Source: UBA1361 sp041656375
Lineage (GTDB): Bacteria > Bacillota_I > Bacilli_A > RFN20 > CAG-826
Direction: 5' to 3'
Assembly: GCA_964410505.1 (NCBI GenBank)
Contig: CAYPGR010000001.1
Location: forward strand, 186,001 to 250,000
Length of the DNA: 64,000 nucleotides
This document shows, piece after piece, positions 1-8,219 of the stretch (its first letter is position 1; every line of letters begins with the position of its first letter). The notes under the pieces were generated by a model that made no database searches, was not told the DNA's origin, and saw only the letters and a list, made by a program, of their open reading frames with translations. Both the position numbers and the translations under genes were made by a program.

Positions 1-54
1 GACGAGATTGCCATAATTCTTTTTTAAGTTTTTTATTGCTAAGATTATATCCAT
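1..54 (-). CDS. ABC transporter ATP-binding protein, N-terminal fragment (runs off window)
   Basis: Reading leftwards from an ATG at 54, 18 open codons give MDIILAIKNLKKNYGNLV, which looks like the first beta-strand and 'YG' region at the N-terminus of ABC transporter ATPases; the rest, including Walker A, lies outside the window. The family call rests on this short match only. Upstream, TTACAT (68-73) and ATGTAA (83-88) form an inverted repeat with a 9-nt spacer that could be an operator. The gene is divergent from rpmE. Confidence 0.5.
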   Translation of the reverse strand, partial: MDIILAIKNLKKNYGNLV

Positions 55-157
55 GTAGTTATGATACTTACATTCCGTTTCGATGTAAATCAATGACCAT
101 TATTTTATTAAAATAATAGAAGGACTAATCATTTGCGATTAAACCACCACTTTATGA

Positions 158-186
158 TTGTCAATTCTATGATTTAATGATAATAT
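158..186 (+). promoter_or_regulatory. Sigma-A-type promoter of rpmE
   Basis: TTGTCA (158-163), 17-nt spacer, TAATAT (181-186). Predicted transcription start is near 193, giving a leader of about 45 nt. Confidence 0.55.
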
Positions 187-200
187 TACCTATGCTTACT

Positions 201-222
201 TAGGATGAACGTTCTTATCCTA
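201..222 (+). promoter_or_regulatory. Inverted repeat in the rpmE leader (possible L31 autoregulatory element)
   Basis: TAGGAT (201-206) pairs with ATCCTA (217-222) around an inner self-complementary GAACGTTC. The hairpin ends just before the ribosome binding site GGAAGGAG, so folding or protein binding could control translation. L31 leaders that bind the protein are known in several phyla; whether this one belongs to a known class was not tested. Confidence 0.4.
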
Positions 223-238
223 GGCGGAAGGAGTTAGT

Positions 239-442
239 ATGAAAAAAGGTATCCACCCAAACACACAAAAAATCATGATTACATGCGTTAGCTGTAATAC
301 TGAATTTGAAGCGTTATCAACCAAAAAAGAAATCCGTGTTGATACATGCTCCAATTGCCATCCATTCTACACTGGGAAACAACGCTTTACCCAAGCTGAT
401 GGACGTGTTGATAAATTCAATAAAAAATACGGAATTAAATAA
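239..442 (+). CDS. rpmE: 50S ribosomal protein L31
   Basis: A 67-residue protein of the bL31 family. It begins MKKGIHPNTQKIMITCVSCN and carries two cysteine pairs (C16-x-x-C19 and C37-x-x-C40), so it is the zinc-binding (C+) form, and ends in the typical G-(K/R)-v-dkFnkky block. It binds the 50S subunit at the intersubunit bridge. The start is set by a strong GGAAGGAG 5-12 nt upstream. A terminator follows, so it is transcribed alone. Confidence 0.95.
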   Translation: MKKGIHPNTQKIMITCVSCNTEFEALSTKKEIRVDTCSNCHPFYTGKQRFTQADGRVDKFNKKYGIK

Positions 443-460
443 AACATCATTCACAACGAA

Positions 461-487
461 CTGCTACTTAATCCGTAGCAGTTTTTT
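461..487 (+). terminator. Intrinsic terminator of rpmE
   Basis: CTGCTAC (461-467) pairs with GTAGCAG (475-481), followed by TTTTTT. Confidence 0.85.
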
Positions 488-506
488 GTAGATAAAAGAG
501 GTGCAT

Positions 507-2093
507 ATGGCGAAAAGATTTTACATCACAACCCCTATCTATTATCCGAGTGCAAAACTCCATATTGGTCATGCGTATTGCACCGTTTTGACTGATACTT
601 TAGCCCGTTATAACCGCATGATCGGCAAGGAAGTTTATTTCCTTACCGGTAGCGATGAACACGGTCAAAAAATAGAAGAGAATGCCAAAAAGGCAGGCAA
701 AACCCCACAACAATTTGTCGATGATATTGTGCAAGGTTTTTATCGTTTATGGGAAAAGTTAGAAATTACTAACGACCAATTTATAAGAACCACCCATCCC
801 CGTCATATGGCGACTGTGCAAAAAGTATTTTCACATTTACTTGAAAAGGGCGATATCTATCTTGGTAACTACGAAGGATGGTATTGCACCCCGTGTGAAT
901 CTTTTTGGACTGATACCCAAGTGGGTCCGCTTCACCTATGTCCTGATTGTGGACGCCCTGTTCAACGCGCAAGTGAAGAATCCTATTTCTTTAAAACCCA
1001 AAACTATGTCGATGATCTCTTAAAGTTTTATGATGAGAATCCAAAGTTTATTACCCCGCTTTCACGTAAAAATGAAATGATTAATACATTTATTAAACCC
1101 GGTCTTAGCGAATTAGCGGTTTCCCGCACAAGTTTCGATTGGGGTATTCGTGTGAAAGAAAACGAACGTCATGTTATTTATGTCTGGTTAGATGCTTTGA
1201 CCAATTATATTACAGCCCTTGGTTATTTGTCGGAAGACGCAACGCTCTTTGATAAGTTTTGGCAAAACGAAGACACCGAAATTGTTCACGTTCTCGGTGC
1301 CGATATTGCCCGCTTCCATGCGATTTATTGGCCAATGTTCTTAGAAGCCTTAAATTTAAGGCTTCCTAATCGACTCTTTGTCCATGGTCTTTTGATGATG
1401 AAAGACGGCAAGATGTCAAAATCAAAGGGCAATGTTGTCGATCCCTTTCCACTCGTTGATCGCTACGGGGTGGACGCCGTCCGTTACTATTTAGCACGGG
1501 AAACGGTGTTTGGGAGTGACGGTCAATTCACGCCCGAACAATTTGTTGAACGGTTTAATGTTGATCTTGTCAATGACTTTGGTAATCTGTTAAATCGGAC
1601 TGTTTCGATGATTGATAAATATTTTGAAGGTGTCATTCCAGTATATCATGGTGTCGTGACTGCTTTTGATCAAGATATTGAAGATTTAGCTTTAAATGTC
1701 GTTAAAGAATACACCGATGCTTTCACCGATTTGAAAGTGACCGATGGTGTCATCAGTGCCTTTAAACTCATTAGTGCCTCGAATAAATATATTGATAACA
1801 CCAAACCTTGGGAACTTGCCCAAGCAAATAAAACGGATGACTTAAAATCCGTGATGAACCACTTAGCGAATAATTTATATATTGCGGGGATGCTTTTACA
1901 ACCAATCCTCGTTCATGCGCCAGAAAAATTATTTGCTCAACTTGGGATTGATAACTCCATTCAAAAGTTCGACCTACTTAAAACTTACGGCGTCATCGGT
2001 GGTCAAAAAACCAACAAAGGTGAACCCTTATTCCCACGCCTTAAAGTCGCTGATGAAGTGGCCTTTATCAAAGAGCTCATGAATCATGCTTAA
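507..2093 (+). CDS. metG: Methionyl-tRNA synthetase
   Basis: Class I aminoacyl-tRNA synthetase charging tRNA-Met (528 residues). Visible are the HIGH-like motif HIGH at about residue 19, a zinc knuckle with CTPC and CPDC cysteine pairs near residues 130-150, and the KMSKS loop in the stretch MMKDGKMSKSKGN. The C-terminal EMAPII-like tRNA-binding domain found in about 660-residue Bacillus enzymes is absent, as in the short mycoplasma-type enzyme. An in-frame GTG at 501 lies inside the Shine-Dalgarno sequence AAAGAGGTG, so ATG 507 is taken as the start. Its stop overlaps the next gene by 8 nt, implying translational coupling with the RNA methyltransferase. Confidence 0.96.
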   Translation: MAKRFYITTPIYYPSAKLHIGHAYCTVLTDTLARYNRMIGKEVYFLTGSDEHGQKIEENAKKAGKTPQQFVDDIVQGFYRLWEKLEITNDQFIRTTHPRHMATVQKVFSHLLEKGDIYLGNYEGWYCTPCESFWTDTQVGPLHLCPDCGRPVQRASEESYFFKTQNYVDDLLKFYDENPKFITPLSRKNEMINTFIKPGLSELAVSRTSFDWGIRVKENERHVIYVWLDALTNYITALGYLSEDATLFDKFWQNEDTEIVHVLGADIARFHAIYWPMFLEALNLRLPNRLFVHGLLMMKDGKMSKSKGNVVDPFPLVDRYGVDAVRYYLARETVFGSDGQFTPEQFVERFNVDLVNDFGNLLNRTVSMIDKYFEGVIPVYHGVVTAFDQDIEDLALNVVKEYTDAFTDLKVTDGVISAFKLISASNKYIDNTKPWELAQANKTDDLKSVMNHLANNLYIAGMLLQPILVHAPEKLFAQLGIDNSIQKFDLLKTYGVIGGQKTNKGEPLFPRLKVADEVAFIKELMNHA

Positions 2094-3441
2094 AGAAAAC
2101 GATATTGTTTCCGTGATTGGAGTCGACTATACTTCAGAAGGCATCGGCCTAGCCAAGGTCGATGGTTTTCCTATTTTTATTAATAATCTTATTATTGGTG
2201 AAGAAGCTGAAGTGAAAATCGTGAAAGTATTGCGAAATTACGCTTTAGGGAAAATTATTAACTTTATTCATATTTCACCCGATCGAATTAAACCTTTAAT
2301 TCCAGAAACCATTCATTTAGGTGGTTGTCAATTTACGCAACTTAGTTATGAAAAAGAAGTTGAACATAAAAAAGCAAAAGTAGAACGAGCCCTTCGTGTC
2401 ATTGGCGGGCTTCAAGTAAATGTTGAAAAAATATATGCGGCCCCAAACCCTTATTTTTATCGAAATAAAACGGTGTTGCCGCTCAGTCTAAATAAGCAAG
2501 GAAAAGTGTTCTCCGGTTTATATCGTCATAATACCCATGAGATTGTTGCCATGGATAAAACCCATTTAGATGATGAACGGGCGAGTGATATAATGCGTGA
2601 GATTCGCCAACTTGCGATGCACCACGAACTCGATATTTATGATGAAAGAGCCCATAGCGGTGATCTCCGTAAAGTGATGATTCGCACGAGTCACTACCTT
2701 GATGAAATCATGGTTGTACTCGTTACGAAGAATCGAAAGGTACGTAAATTAGACCTTTTTTGTGCAGATTTAGTTACAAAAATGCCCTCAATTACGACGA
2801 TTATTCAAAATATTAATCCCGACCGGACTAATGTTATTTTAGGAACCGAAGAAGTGGTGTTATATGGGCCTGGCTTTATCCGTGATCAAATACACCAGTT
2901 AACCTTCACTATTTCCAGTCAATCATTCTTTCAAGTTAACACGCTTCAAGCAGAAAAACTATATGAGCGCGCGGTCGATCTTGCGAAGCTAACCAAGGAT
3001 GATATTGTGATCGATGCATACTCCGGCATTGGCACGATTGCGCTCATTGCCGCCCAACAGGCTAGAGAAGTGATTGGGGTCGAAATTGTTAAAGAAGCGG
3101 TGATTGATGCCAAAAACAATGCCCAATTAAACCGTTTAACTAATGTTTCTTTTTATGAACAAGACGCAGGTGAGTTCTTAGTTAATAAAAAAACCCTTAA
3201 GTCGATTGATGTTTTATTTGTCGATCCTCCACGCAAAGGACTTAGCACCCTCTTTATTGAACAAATGAAAATCGCCAAACCATCACGTGTGGTATATATC
3301 TCATGTGACCCGGCAACACTTGCTCGTGATTTAAAAATACTTACCGATAAATATGAGATAAAGACGGTCGAATGTCTTGATATGTTTCCCCGTACCTCGC
3401 ACGTTGAAACCATCGTATTGCTTTCATTAAGAAAGGCTTAA
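2086..3441 (+). CDS. rlmCD: 23S rRNA (uracil-5-)-methyltransferase, RlmCD/RumA family
   Basis: SAM-dependent RNA m5U methyltransferase (451 residues). An N-terminal TRAM domain (about 1-60) precedes the methyltransferase fold; motif I is DAYSGIGTIAL, motif IV is FVDPPRKGL, and the catalytic cysteine lies in YISCDPATLARDL near the C-terminus. The family usually binds a 4Fe-4S cluster through four cysteines ahead of and within a CGGC motif; here only LGGCQF remains and the upstream cysteines are missing, so the cluster is probably lost. It overlaps metG by 8 nt. TrmFO-independent tRNA TrmA activity is a less likely alternative. Confidence 0.85.
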   Translation: MLKENDIVSVIGVDYTSEGIGLAKVDGFPIFINNLIIGEEAEVKIVKVLRNYALGKIINFIHISPDRIKPLIPETIHLGGCQFTQLSYEKEVEHKKAKVERALRVIGGLQVNVEKIYAAPNPYFYRNKTVLPLSLNKQGKVFSGLYRHNTHEIVAMDKTHLDDERASDIMREIRQLAMHHELDIYDERAHSGDLRKVMIRTSHYLDEIMVVLVTKNRKVRKLDLFCADLVTKMPSITTIIQNINPDRTNVILGTEEVVLYGPGFIRDQIHQLTFTISSQSFFQVNTLQAEKLYERAVDLAKLTKDDIVIDAYSGIGTIALIAAQQAREVIGVEIVKEAVIDAKNNAQLNRLTNVSFYEQDAGEFLVNKKTLKSIDVLFVDPPRKGLSTLFIEQMKIAKPSRVVYISCDPATLARDLKILTDKYEIKTVECLDMFPRTSHVETIVLLSLRKA

Positions 3442-3462
3442 CAAAGCCATTCATACAATAGA

Positions 3463-3509
3463 AAAGAAGCATCTAGCCCGTTAATTTAGGGTTAAATGCT
3501 TCTTTTTTT
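3463..3509 (+). terminator. Intrinsic terminator after metG-rlmCD
   Basis: AGAAGCAT and ATGCTTCT form a stem (3465-3472 with 3496-3503 approximately), followed by a run of seven T. A-rich left arm allows weak bidirectional use. Confidence 0.75.
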
Positions 3510-3614
3510 GTTTAATACATAATGTGGAACATATTGAAACTATTGTGGAAACATCAAACTATGCACCAAGCATATATTTTGCTTGAGTGGGGGAAGATAA
3601 ATACGCTAAAAAAA

Positions 3615-3794
3615 TTATATCACCACAACTCGATATAACATCTTAGTTAAGCCATCGGGTGCGTGATATGTTTCTACAACGATTAGTTCAGTACTTAAGA
3701 ATTCAAAACGACGTACTTTGAACTCATCGTCTGAATAATTTTTGGGTCCGGCAATGCAATAGACTATCTCATTTGGACTTACAGATAGAGAGTA
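3615..3794 (-). pseudogene. Decayed gene remnant (C-terminal fragment, unknown family)
   Basis: On the minus strand an open frame of 59 codons ends at TAA (3617-3615) and is closed upstream by TGA at 3797-3795, without a usable ATG or ribosome binding site. Its translation (ending HAPDGLTKMLYRVVVI) has natural protein composition with alternating strand-like segments, unlike random AT-rich DNA, so it is read as the tail of a lost gene. No family is recognised. The rest of 3510-3915 shows no gene. Confidence 0.35.
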
Positions 3795-3937
3795 TCAAAT
3801 GAGTGACTTCTTTTAAAGTGGCGTTTGCATAGAAACATAAATGTTTCTTTTTGTTAAAAGGATAATGGTATCTAGATTGCTTATTTTGAATAATAATTAA
3901 TTATATTAATCAAACACGTGACTAAAAAAGATATAAA

Positions 3938-3993
3938 ATTATCCTCGAAGGCTTGACGTGACTAATCTTGTGTGATAAGATTACGAGGATAAT
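3938..3993 (+). promoter_or_regulatory. fic promoter inside two nested inverted repeats (predicted autoregulatory operator)
   Basis: A near-consensus promoter, TTGACG (3953-3958), 17-nt spacer, TAAGAT (3976-3981), is enclosed by the perfect inverted repeat ATTATCCTCG (3938-3947) / CGAGGATAAT (3984-3993). A second perfect repeat, TAATCTT (3964-3970) / AAGATTA (3977-3983), overlaps the -10 box. A direct repeat ACGTGACTAA occurs at 3916-3925 and 3956-3965, and a related inverted copy TTAGTCATG lies at 4007-4015. The geometry suggests repression by a dimer, plausibly by the winged-helix domain of the Fic protein itself (inference). Confidence 0.6.
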
Positions 3994-4024
3994 AATTCAA
4001 AATTATTAGTCATGAGGTGATATT

Positions 4025-5074
4025 ATGAACAAACTTCCCCTTGATTTAAATTTAAACAATGTCGAAATATTAAAAGAACTCAATACTGCAAACCATCATA
4101 TAGGTGAATTAAAAGGAATTCTTAAAATACTTCCGAATCCTGGAATCGTTTTGAGCATAATTAATCTTAGTGAGTCAAAAGACTCATCAGCTATTGAAAA
4201 TATTATCACGACCTATGACGAAATTTTTAAGATGATTGTGTCAAAGACACCAATTGGCGGAAAACCAAAAGAAGTTATCAACTATAAGCATGCCATTGAC
4301 CGTGGTTTATTACTTATGAGAGAAAAGGGATTTATCAGTACAAATATACTTGTAGAAATTCAAAATGTCATCGAGCCAAATAAGGGTGGGGTAAGAAAAC
4401 TTCCGGGCACAGTCATTATTAACGATAAAACCAATGAAGTTGTCCACACGCCGCCGCAAAATGAAACAGAGATTCGTGAACTCATGCATAATCTTGAGTT
4501 ATTCATTAATCATAATGATGATTATGATCCACTGATTCAAATGGCTCTAATCCACTTCCAATTTGAAAGTATCCATCCATTTTACGATGGTAATGGTAGA
4601 ACAGGCAGAATACTGAATATTTTATATTTGGTCTTAAAAGAGAAACTATCTGAACCGATCCTCTATCTGAGTAAGTACATCATGGATACCAAGACTCAAT
4701 ACTATACGCTTTTGAGACAATGCAATGAAAATATAGAATACATAAAAGATTTTGTTGTGTACATTTTAAAAGGTATATCTGAAACTTCTATAAATACGGT
4801 TAATCTCATATTGAAAATCAACCAATCTATCGAGTTGATAAAAGATATGATGAAAAAACGATTACCGGATATTTATCGGTATGAAATAGTCGAACACTTG
4901 TTTTCGTACATGTATACCAAAAATGAGTTTTTTAGAGAAAACTTGAATATCTCAAGGGCAACGGCAACAAAATATTTAAAACTTCTTGAAAAAGAAGGGT
5001 TCATTATTTCCGAACAAGTAGGGAAAGAAGTAATCTATAAAAATGTGCAGTTACTTAATCTTATTAAAGAATAA
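4025..5074 (+). CDS. Fic/DOC family AMP-transferase, class II, with C-terminal winged helix
   Basis: 349 residues. The inhibitory alpha-helix motif S-x-x-x-E-N (SSAIEN, residues 54-59) precedes the Fic core, and the catalytic motif HPFYDGNGRTGR (residues 184-195) is complete, so it should transfer AMP (or another nucleotide moiety) to a target hydroxyl and be held off by its own helix. Residues about 281-345 form a winged helix-turn-helix (ISRATATKYLKLLEKEGFI), typical of Fic proteins that repress their own promoter. RBS GAGGTGA precedes ATG 4025. The gene and its flanks are more AT-rich than the neighbouring housekeeping genes, suggesting transfer. The target is unknown; no antitoxin gene is adjacent. 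Confidence 0.88.
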   Translation: MNKLPLDLNLNNVEILKELNTANHHIGELKGILKILPNPGIVLSIINLSESKDSSAIENIITTYDEIFKMIVSKTPIGGKPKEVINYKHAIDRGLLLMREKGFISTNILVEIQNVIEPNKGGVRKLPGTVIINDKTNEVVHTPPQNETEIRELMHNLELFINHNDDYDPLIQMALIHFQFESIHPFYDGNGRTGRILNILYLVLKEKLSEPILYLSKYIMDTKTQYYTLLRQCNENIEYIKDFVVYILKGISETSINTVNLILKINQSIELIKDMMKKRLPDIYRYEIVEHLFSYMYTKNEFFRENLNISRATATKYLKLLEKEGFIISEQVGKEVIYKNVQLLNLIKE

Positions 5075-5489
5075 ATGGCCATTTTAATTACCGCTCCGCT
5101 TGGTTCATACTTGACTGATTTAACCAGGGACCGATTTGTGTCTAATGAATTTGCGTTTCATTAATCGTTAGGCGTGTTATGGATAGGAATAAATATCACT
5201 TGGTATGTAGATTTTATATATCATAACTTTATTAACAGATTTAATGGTTGATCTAACGCAAAAAAAGAGGTCTATTTTTCTAAAAAATGCCTTTATAATT
5301 ATGACTTTTCGCTTTTCCGAAAAAAAATTGTAGATTTTGGTTGTATCAGACAATGGATTATTTGTTTTGTATTATACTAATTAATGATGATACGACACAC
5401 ATACACTAAGTAGTAATACAGCAACTCATTTCGACAACAGTCTAGAAAGTTTCCGTCACCATCATTTACACGGAGAAAACGAAAAATTC
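5075..5489 (+). other. Intergenic region with no recognised gene
   Basis: AT-rich spacer between the Fic gene and the EAL gene. No open frame, tRNA or clear terminator was recognised. A -10-like TATACT (5373-5378) without a good -35 could serve the downstream gene, giving a leader of about 105 nt with no recognisable riboswitch. Confidence 0.4.
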
Positions 5490-7925
5490 ATGCACAGAGA
5501 AGAAATCCTACTCATTAGTAATAACAATAATGTAATTTTAAGATTAAATAACCTACTAAATGATGATTTTCGCTTGACGACTTGTCCCCATCAAGATGCT
5601 GTTCGGACCTTTGAAAAGAATCCCTATATTACTGGAATAATTTATGATCTCTCAGGCGAGGATGAATCAAGTTTAAAAGATTTTTTAATCTTGCGGACTC
5701 GTTTTGATGATGTTCGCATCCTCATTTTGACCGGCAATAGGCTATGCTCGATTGATAAAGGCCAAGACCCACATCATTTATTTTGGTGTTTAGATCGTCT
5801 TGATGAAAAAGCACTTCGGGATCGCGTATTAGATTTCAAGAAAACACGCGTCAATACGATTGAAAAAATGCGACTCGTAGAGATTGCTTTTGCAAGCTCG
5901 CCAATTGGAATTGCTATAATGCCAAATAATGATATTTCCCATTCATTTATTAACCAAGCGTTTGAAGAAATCCTTGGTTATACACGAGAAGAGTATATTA
6001 AGATTGGATGGAATAACTTGACCTATCCAGAGGATCGCAAAATTGATGAACAAGCCCGCCAAGTAATCGAAGAAGTCGGTGAAAATCATTTTAATATTGA
6101 AAAACGGATTATTCGTAAGGACGGCAAAATTGTTTGGATTTCACAATTCACCGCTATCATCGATAAAAAAAAGGATGGTACTTATGTCCGCTTGGTAATG
6201 ATTCGAAGTATTGATACCCGAAAAAACTTTGAAGAAAAACTCCGCGAAAGCGACCGTAGTCGATCAACATTACTCCAAAACCTTCCTGGTCTCGCCTATC
6301 GGTGCGTGAATGATGATAACTGGACCATGGAATTTGTTTCCGATGGCGCCCTCGAATTAACAGGTTATGAACCTGCTCAATTTATTAATAATCGTATTGT
6401 TTCTTATAACGAAATTATTGTTCGAAAATATCGGAATCTCATTCGTGAAGAATGGGACAAAGTGATTCGTAATAAAGGCGTTTTTCAATTTGAATATGAA
6501 ATTATTACGAAAAATGCGATGACAAAATGGGTATATGAACGGGGCGTACCGATTTATGATCAAAATGGTAAAGTCCTTGCGCTGGAAGGCATTATCATTG
6601 ACCTAACACGTACAAAAAAACTTGAAAAACAACTTCAATATTTTAATGATTTTAACCATAAACTTAAATTACCAAACCGAGAATTACTAATTAAGAAAAT
6701 TCAAACTAAACTTGATAATAAGTCAACAACGGGCACCCTCTTCCTTGTGAACTTTAAAGATACACAACGGCTCTATCGCACGCATGGCTATCAATATGTT
6801 GAGTTACTAACAGCCTCACTCGTCAGTAAACTTAAAACTCTTGAAACACCCGGTCTTGCGCTTTATTATGCGGAAGAGGATATTTATATTTATTATTCGC
6901 GTCATAAAATGAAGAGTGATGAAATTAAAGACTTTTTCAATCAAATTAGTGAGGTCGTCTCTAAAACCGTGACCCGCGAACAAATTCAATGTAATATCGG
7001 GGTATCGTTCCTCTCTAAAAGTATTACCTATGCTGAAAATGCCCTTTTAAAGGCGCGTGTCGCGAGTGAATATATGCGCGAAGATGGCACGCCGATTAAT
7101 ATGCACATTTATGACGATGATCTAGAACGAGAAGTCAAACGTCAAGAAGAGTTAAAACGTGAATTAATCGATTTATCCTATGATGAGGGCTATGGTAATC
7201 TTCGACTAGTCTTCCAACCAATTATGAATTTAAAAACAGGGAAAATCGCCAGTTTTGAAGCACTCGCACGGTACCATAGTCCAAGTTATGGTCCCGTTGC
7301 CCCCCTCGAATTTATCCCCATTGTAGAAAAAAACCGCATTATTGTTGCTTTCGGCAAGAAGATCATCAATCTCGCCCTCTCGTTTATAAAAAAATTAGTC
7401 GATTTAGGTATTAATAATTGCCCAGTGGCGATCAATATTTCCGCTTTACAACTTTTGGATGCGGATTTTTGTAGCTACCTTGTCGATCGGATTAATCGTT
7501 ATGGCGTTCCCTTTAATCTCGTCTTAATTGAGGTGACTGAATCGGTATTTTCAAGTGATTACACACAACTCAATAATGCCCTCTCACAATTAAAACAATA
7601 TGGTATTGGGGTAGCTATTGATGACTTTGGGACTGGGTTTTCTTCCTTATCCCGCATCGAAAAACTCCATATTGACACCGTAAAAATCGATCGCATATTC
7701 ATTGAACGACTAACCAGAGCGTCCATTCATACGACCACTCTTCCTGAGATTATTAAGATTTGTCGTAAATTTAAACTTAATTCCTTGGCCGAAGGGATTG
7801 AAACAAAAGATCAATATGATCTCCTTCAAGACTTTGGTTGTGACTTTGGTCAAGGCTATTACATGAGTCGCCCATTAGAAGTCAGTGACGCGCTTGATTT
7901 TGCAAAAAAAGATTATAAAAAATAA
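5490..7925 (+). CDS. Multidomain c-di-GMP phosphodiesterase: REC-like, PAS-PAS, degenerate GGDEF, EAL
   Basis: 811 residues, cytosolic. An N-terminal receiver-like domain (1-120) lacks an obvious full acidic pocket. Two PAS domains follow (about 129-250 and 255-378), each with a PAC-like end such as IIRKDGKIVWI. A GGDEF-type fold (about 400-545) lacks the GGDEF sequence. The EAL domain (about 550-805) is intact: EALARY at 590, NIS, EVTES, DDFGTG near 711, KID, AEGIE and QGYY, so hydrolysis of c-di-GMP to pGpG is expected. It is monocistronic. Which signal the PAS domains sense is unknown. With the cyclase at 19-20 kb and the EAL protein at 30 kb it forms the local c-di-GMP set that would act on the two riboswitches. 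Confidence 0.88.
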   Translation: MHREEILLISNNNNVILRLNNLLNDDFRLTTCPHQDAVRTFEKNPYITGIIYDLSGEDESSLKDFLILRTRFDDVRILILTGNRLCSIDKGQDPHHLFWCLDRLDEKALRDRVLDFKKTRVNTIEKMRLVEIAFASSPIGIAIMPNNDISHSFINQAFEEILGYTREEYIKIGWNNLTYPEDRKIDEQARQVIEEVGENHFNIEKRIIRKDGKIVWISQFTAIIDKKKDGTYVRLVMIRSIDTRKNFEEKLRESDRSRSTLLQNLPGLAYRCVNDDNWTMEFVSDGALELTGYEPAQFINNRIVSYNEIIVRKYRNLIREEWDKVIRNKGVFQFEYEIITKNAMTKWVYERGVPIYDQNGKVLALEGIIIDLTRTKKLEKQLQYFNDFNHKLKLPNRELLIKKIQTKLDNKSTTGTLFLVNFKDTQRLYRTHGYQYVELLTASLVSKLKTLETPGLALYYAEEDIYIYYSRHKMKSDEIKDFFNQISEVVSKTVTREQIQCNIGVSFLSKSITYAENALLKARVASEYMREDGTPINMHIYDDDLEREVKRQEELKRELIDLSYDEGYGNLRLVFQPIMNLKTGKIASFEALARYHSPSYGPVAPLEFIPIVEKNRIIVAFGKKIINLALSFIKKLVDLGINNCPVAINISALQLLDADFCSYLVDRINRYGVPFNLVLIEVTESVFSSDYTQLNNALSQLKQYGIGVAIDDFGTGFSSLSRIEKLHIDTVKIDRIFIERLTRASIHTTTLPEIIKICRKFKLNSLAEGIETKDQYDLLQDFGCDFGQGYYMSRPLEVSDALDFAKKDYKK

Positions 7926-7941
7926 ATAAAGTGTATTAAAT

Positions 7942-7982
7942 TTGACCCAGGTCAATTATTACCTGCTATTTTTCTATACAAT
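7942..7982 (+). promoter_or_regulatory. Metal-efflux operon promoter with Fnr/Crp-type palindrome
   Basis: TTGACCCAGGTCAA (7942-7955) is a perfect 14-nt palindrome with the TTGAC-N4-GTCAA layout of Crp/Fnr-family sites. The -10 TACAAT (7977-7982) predicts a start near 7989, putting the palindrome centre at about -41, the class II activator position; no good -35 stands at 17 nt, as expected for activator dependence. The regulator encoded by the third gene of this operon is the likely ligand (inference). Confidence 0.6.
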
Positions 7983-8003
7983 GAAAGCAGGAGGAAAAAG
8001 TAT

Positions 8004-8219
8004 ATGACCAACAAAACATTACAACTAGAACCAATCAGCTGCCCAAGCTGTATTGCCAAAATCGAAAGAGCCTTAGGCCGTCAAGATGGCGTCCTTAATA
8101 CCGAAGTGCTCTTTAACTCATCAAAAGTTAAGGTTAGCTTCAATGAAAAACTCATCACAATCGATCACATAAAGGATGTTATCCACGGGTTAGGATACGT
8201 TGTTAAATCCATTAAATAA
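8004..8219 (+). CDS. Heavy-metal-associated (HMA) domain protein
   Basis: 71-residue ferredoxin-like metallochaperone domain. The metal loop is ISCPSC (C-x-x-C near residues 12-15), as in CopZ/MerP-type proteins. It probably delivers a soft or transition metal ion to the ATPase encoded next, which has no N-terminal HMA domain of its own. RBS AGGAGG lies 9 nt before the ATG. The stop codon overlaps the next start (TAATG). Confidence 0.85.
   Translation: MTNKTLQLEPISCPSCIAKIERALGRQDGVLNTEVLFNSSKVKVSFNEKLITIDHIKDVIHGLGYVVKSIK

Noticed and set aside
5270..5340. Terminator after the Fic gene (TTTTCG...CGAAAA near 5310-5330)
   Set aside because: Stem is short and AT-rich and no U-run follows in the right place.
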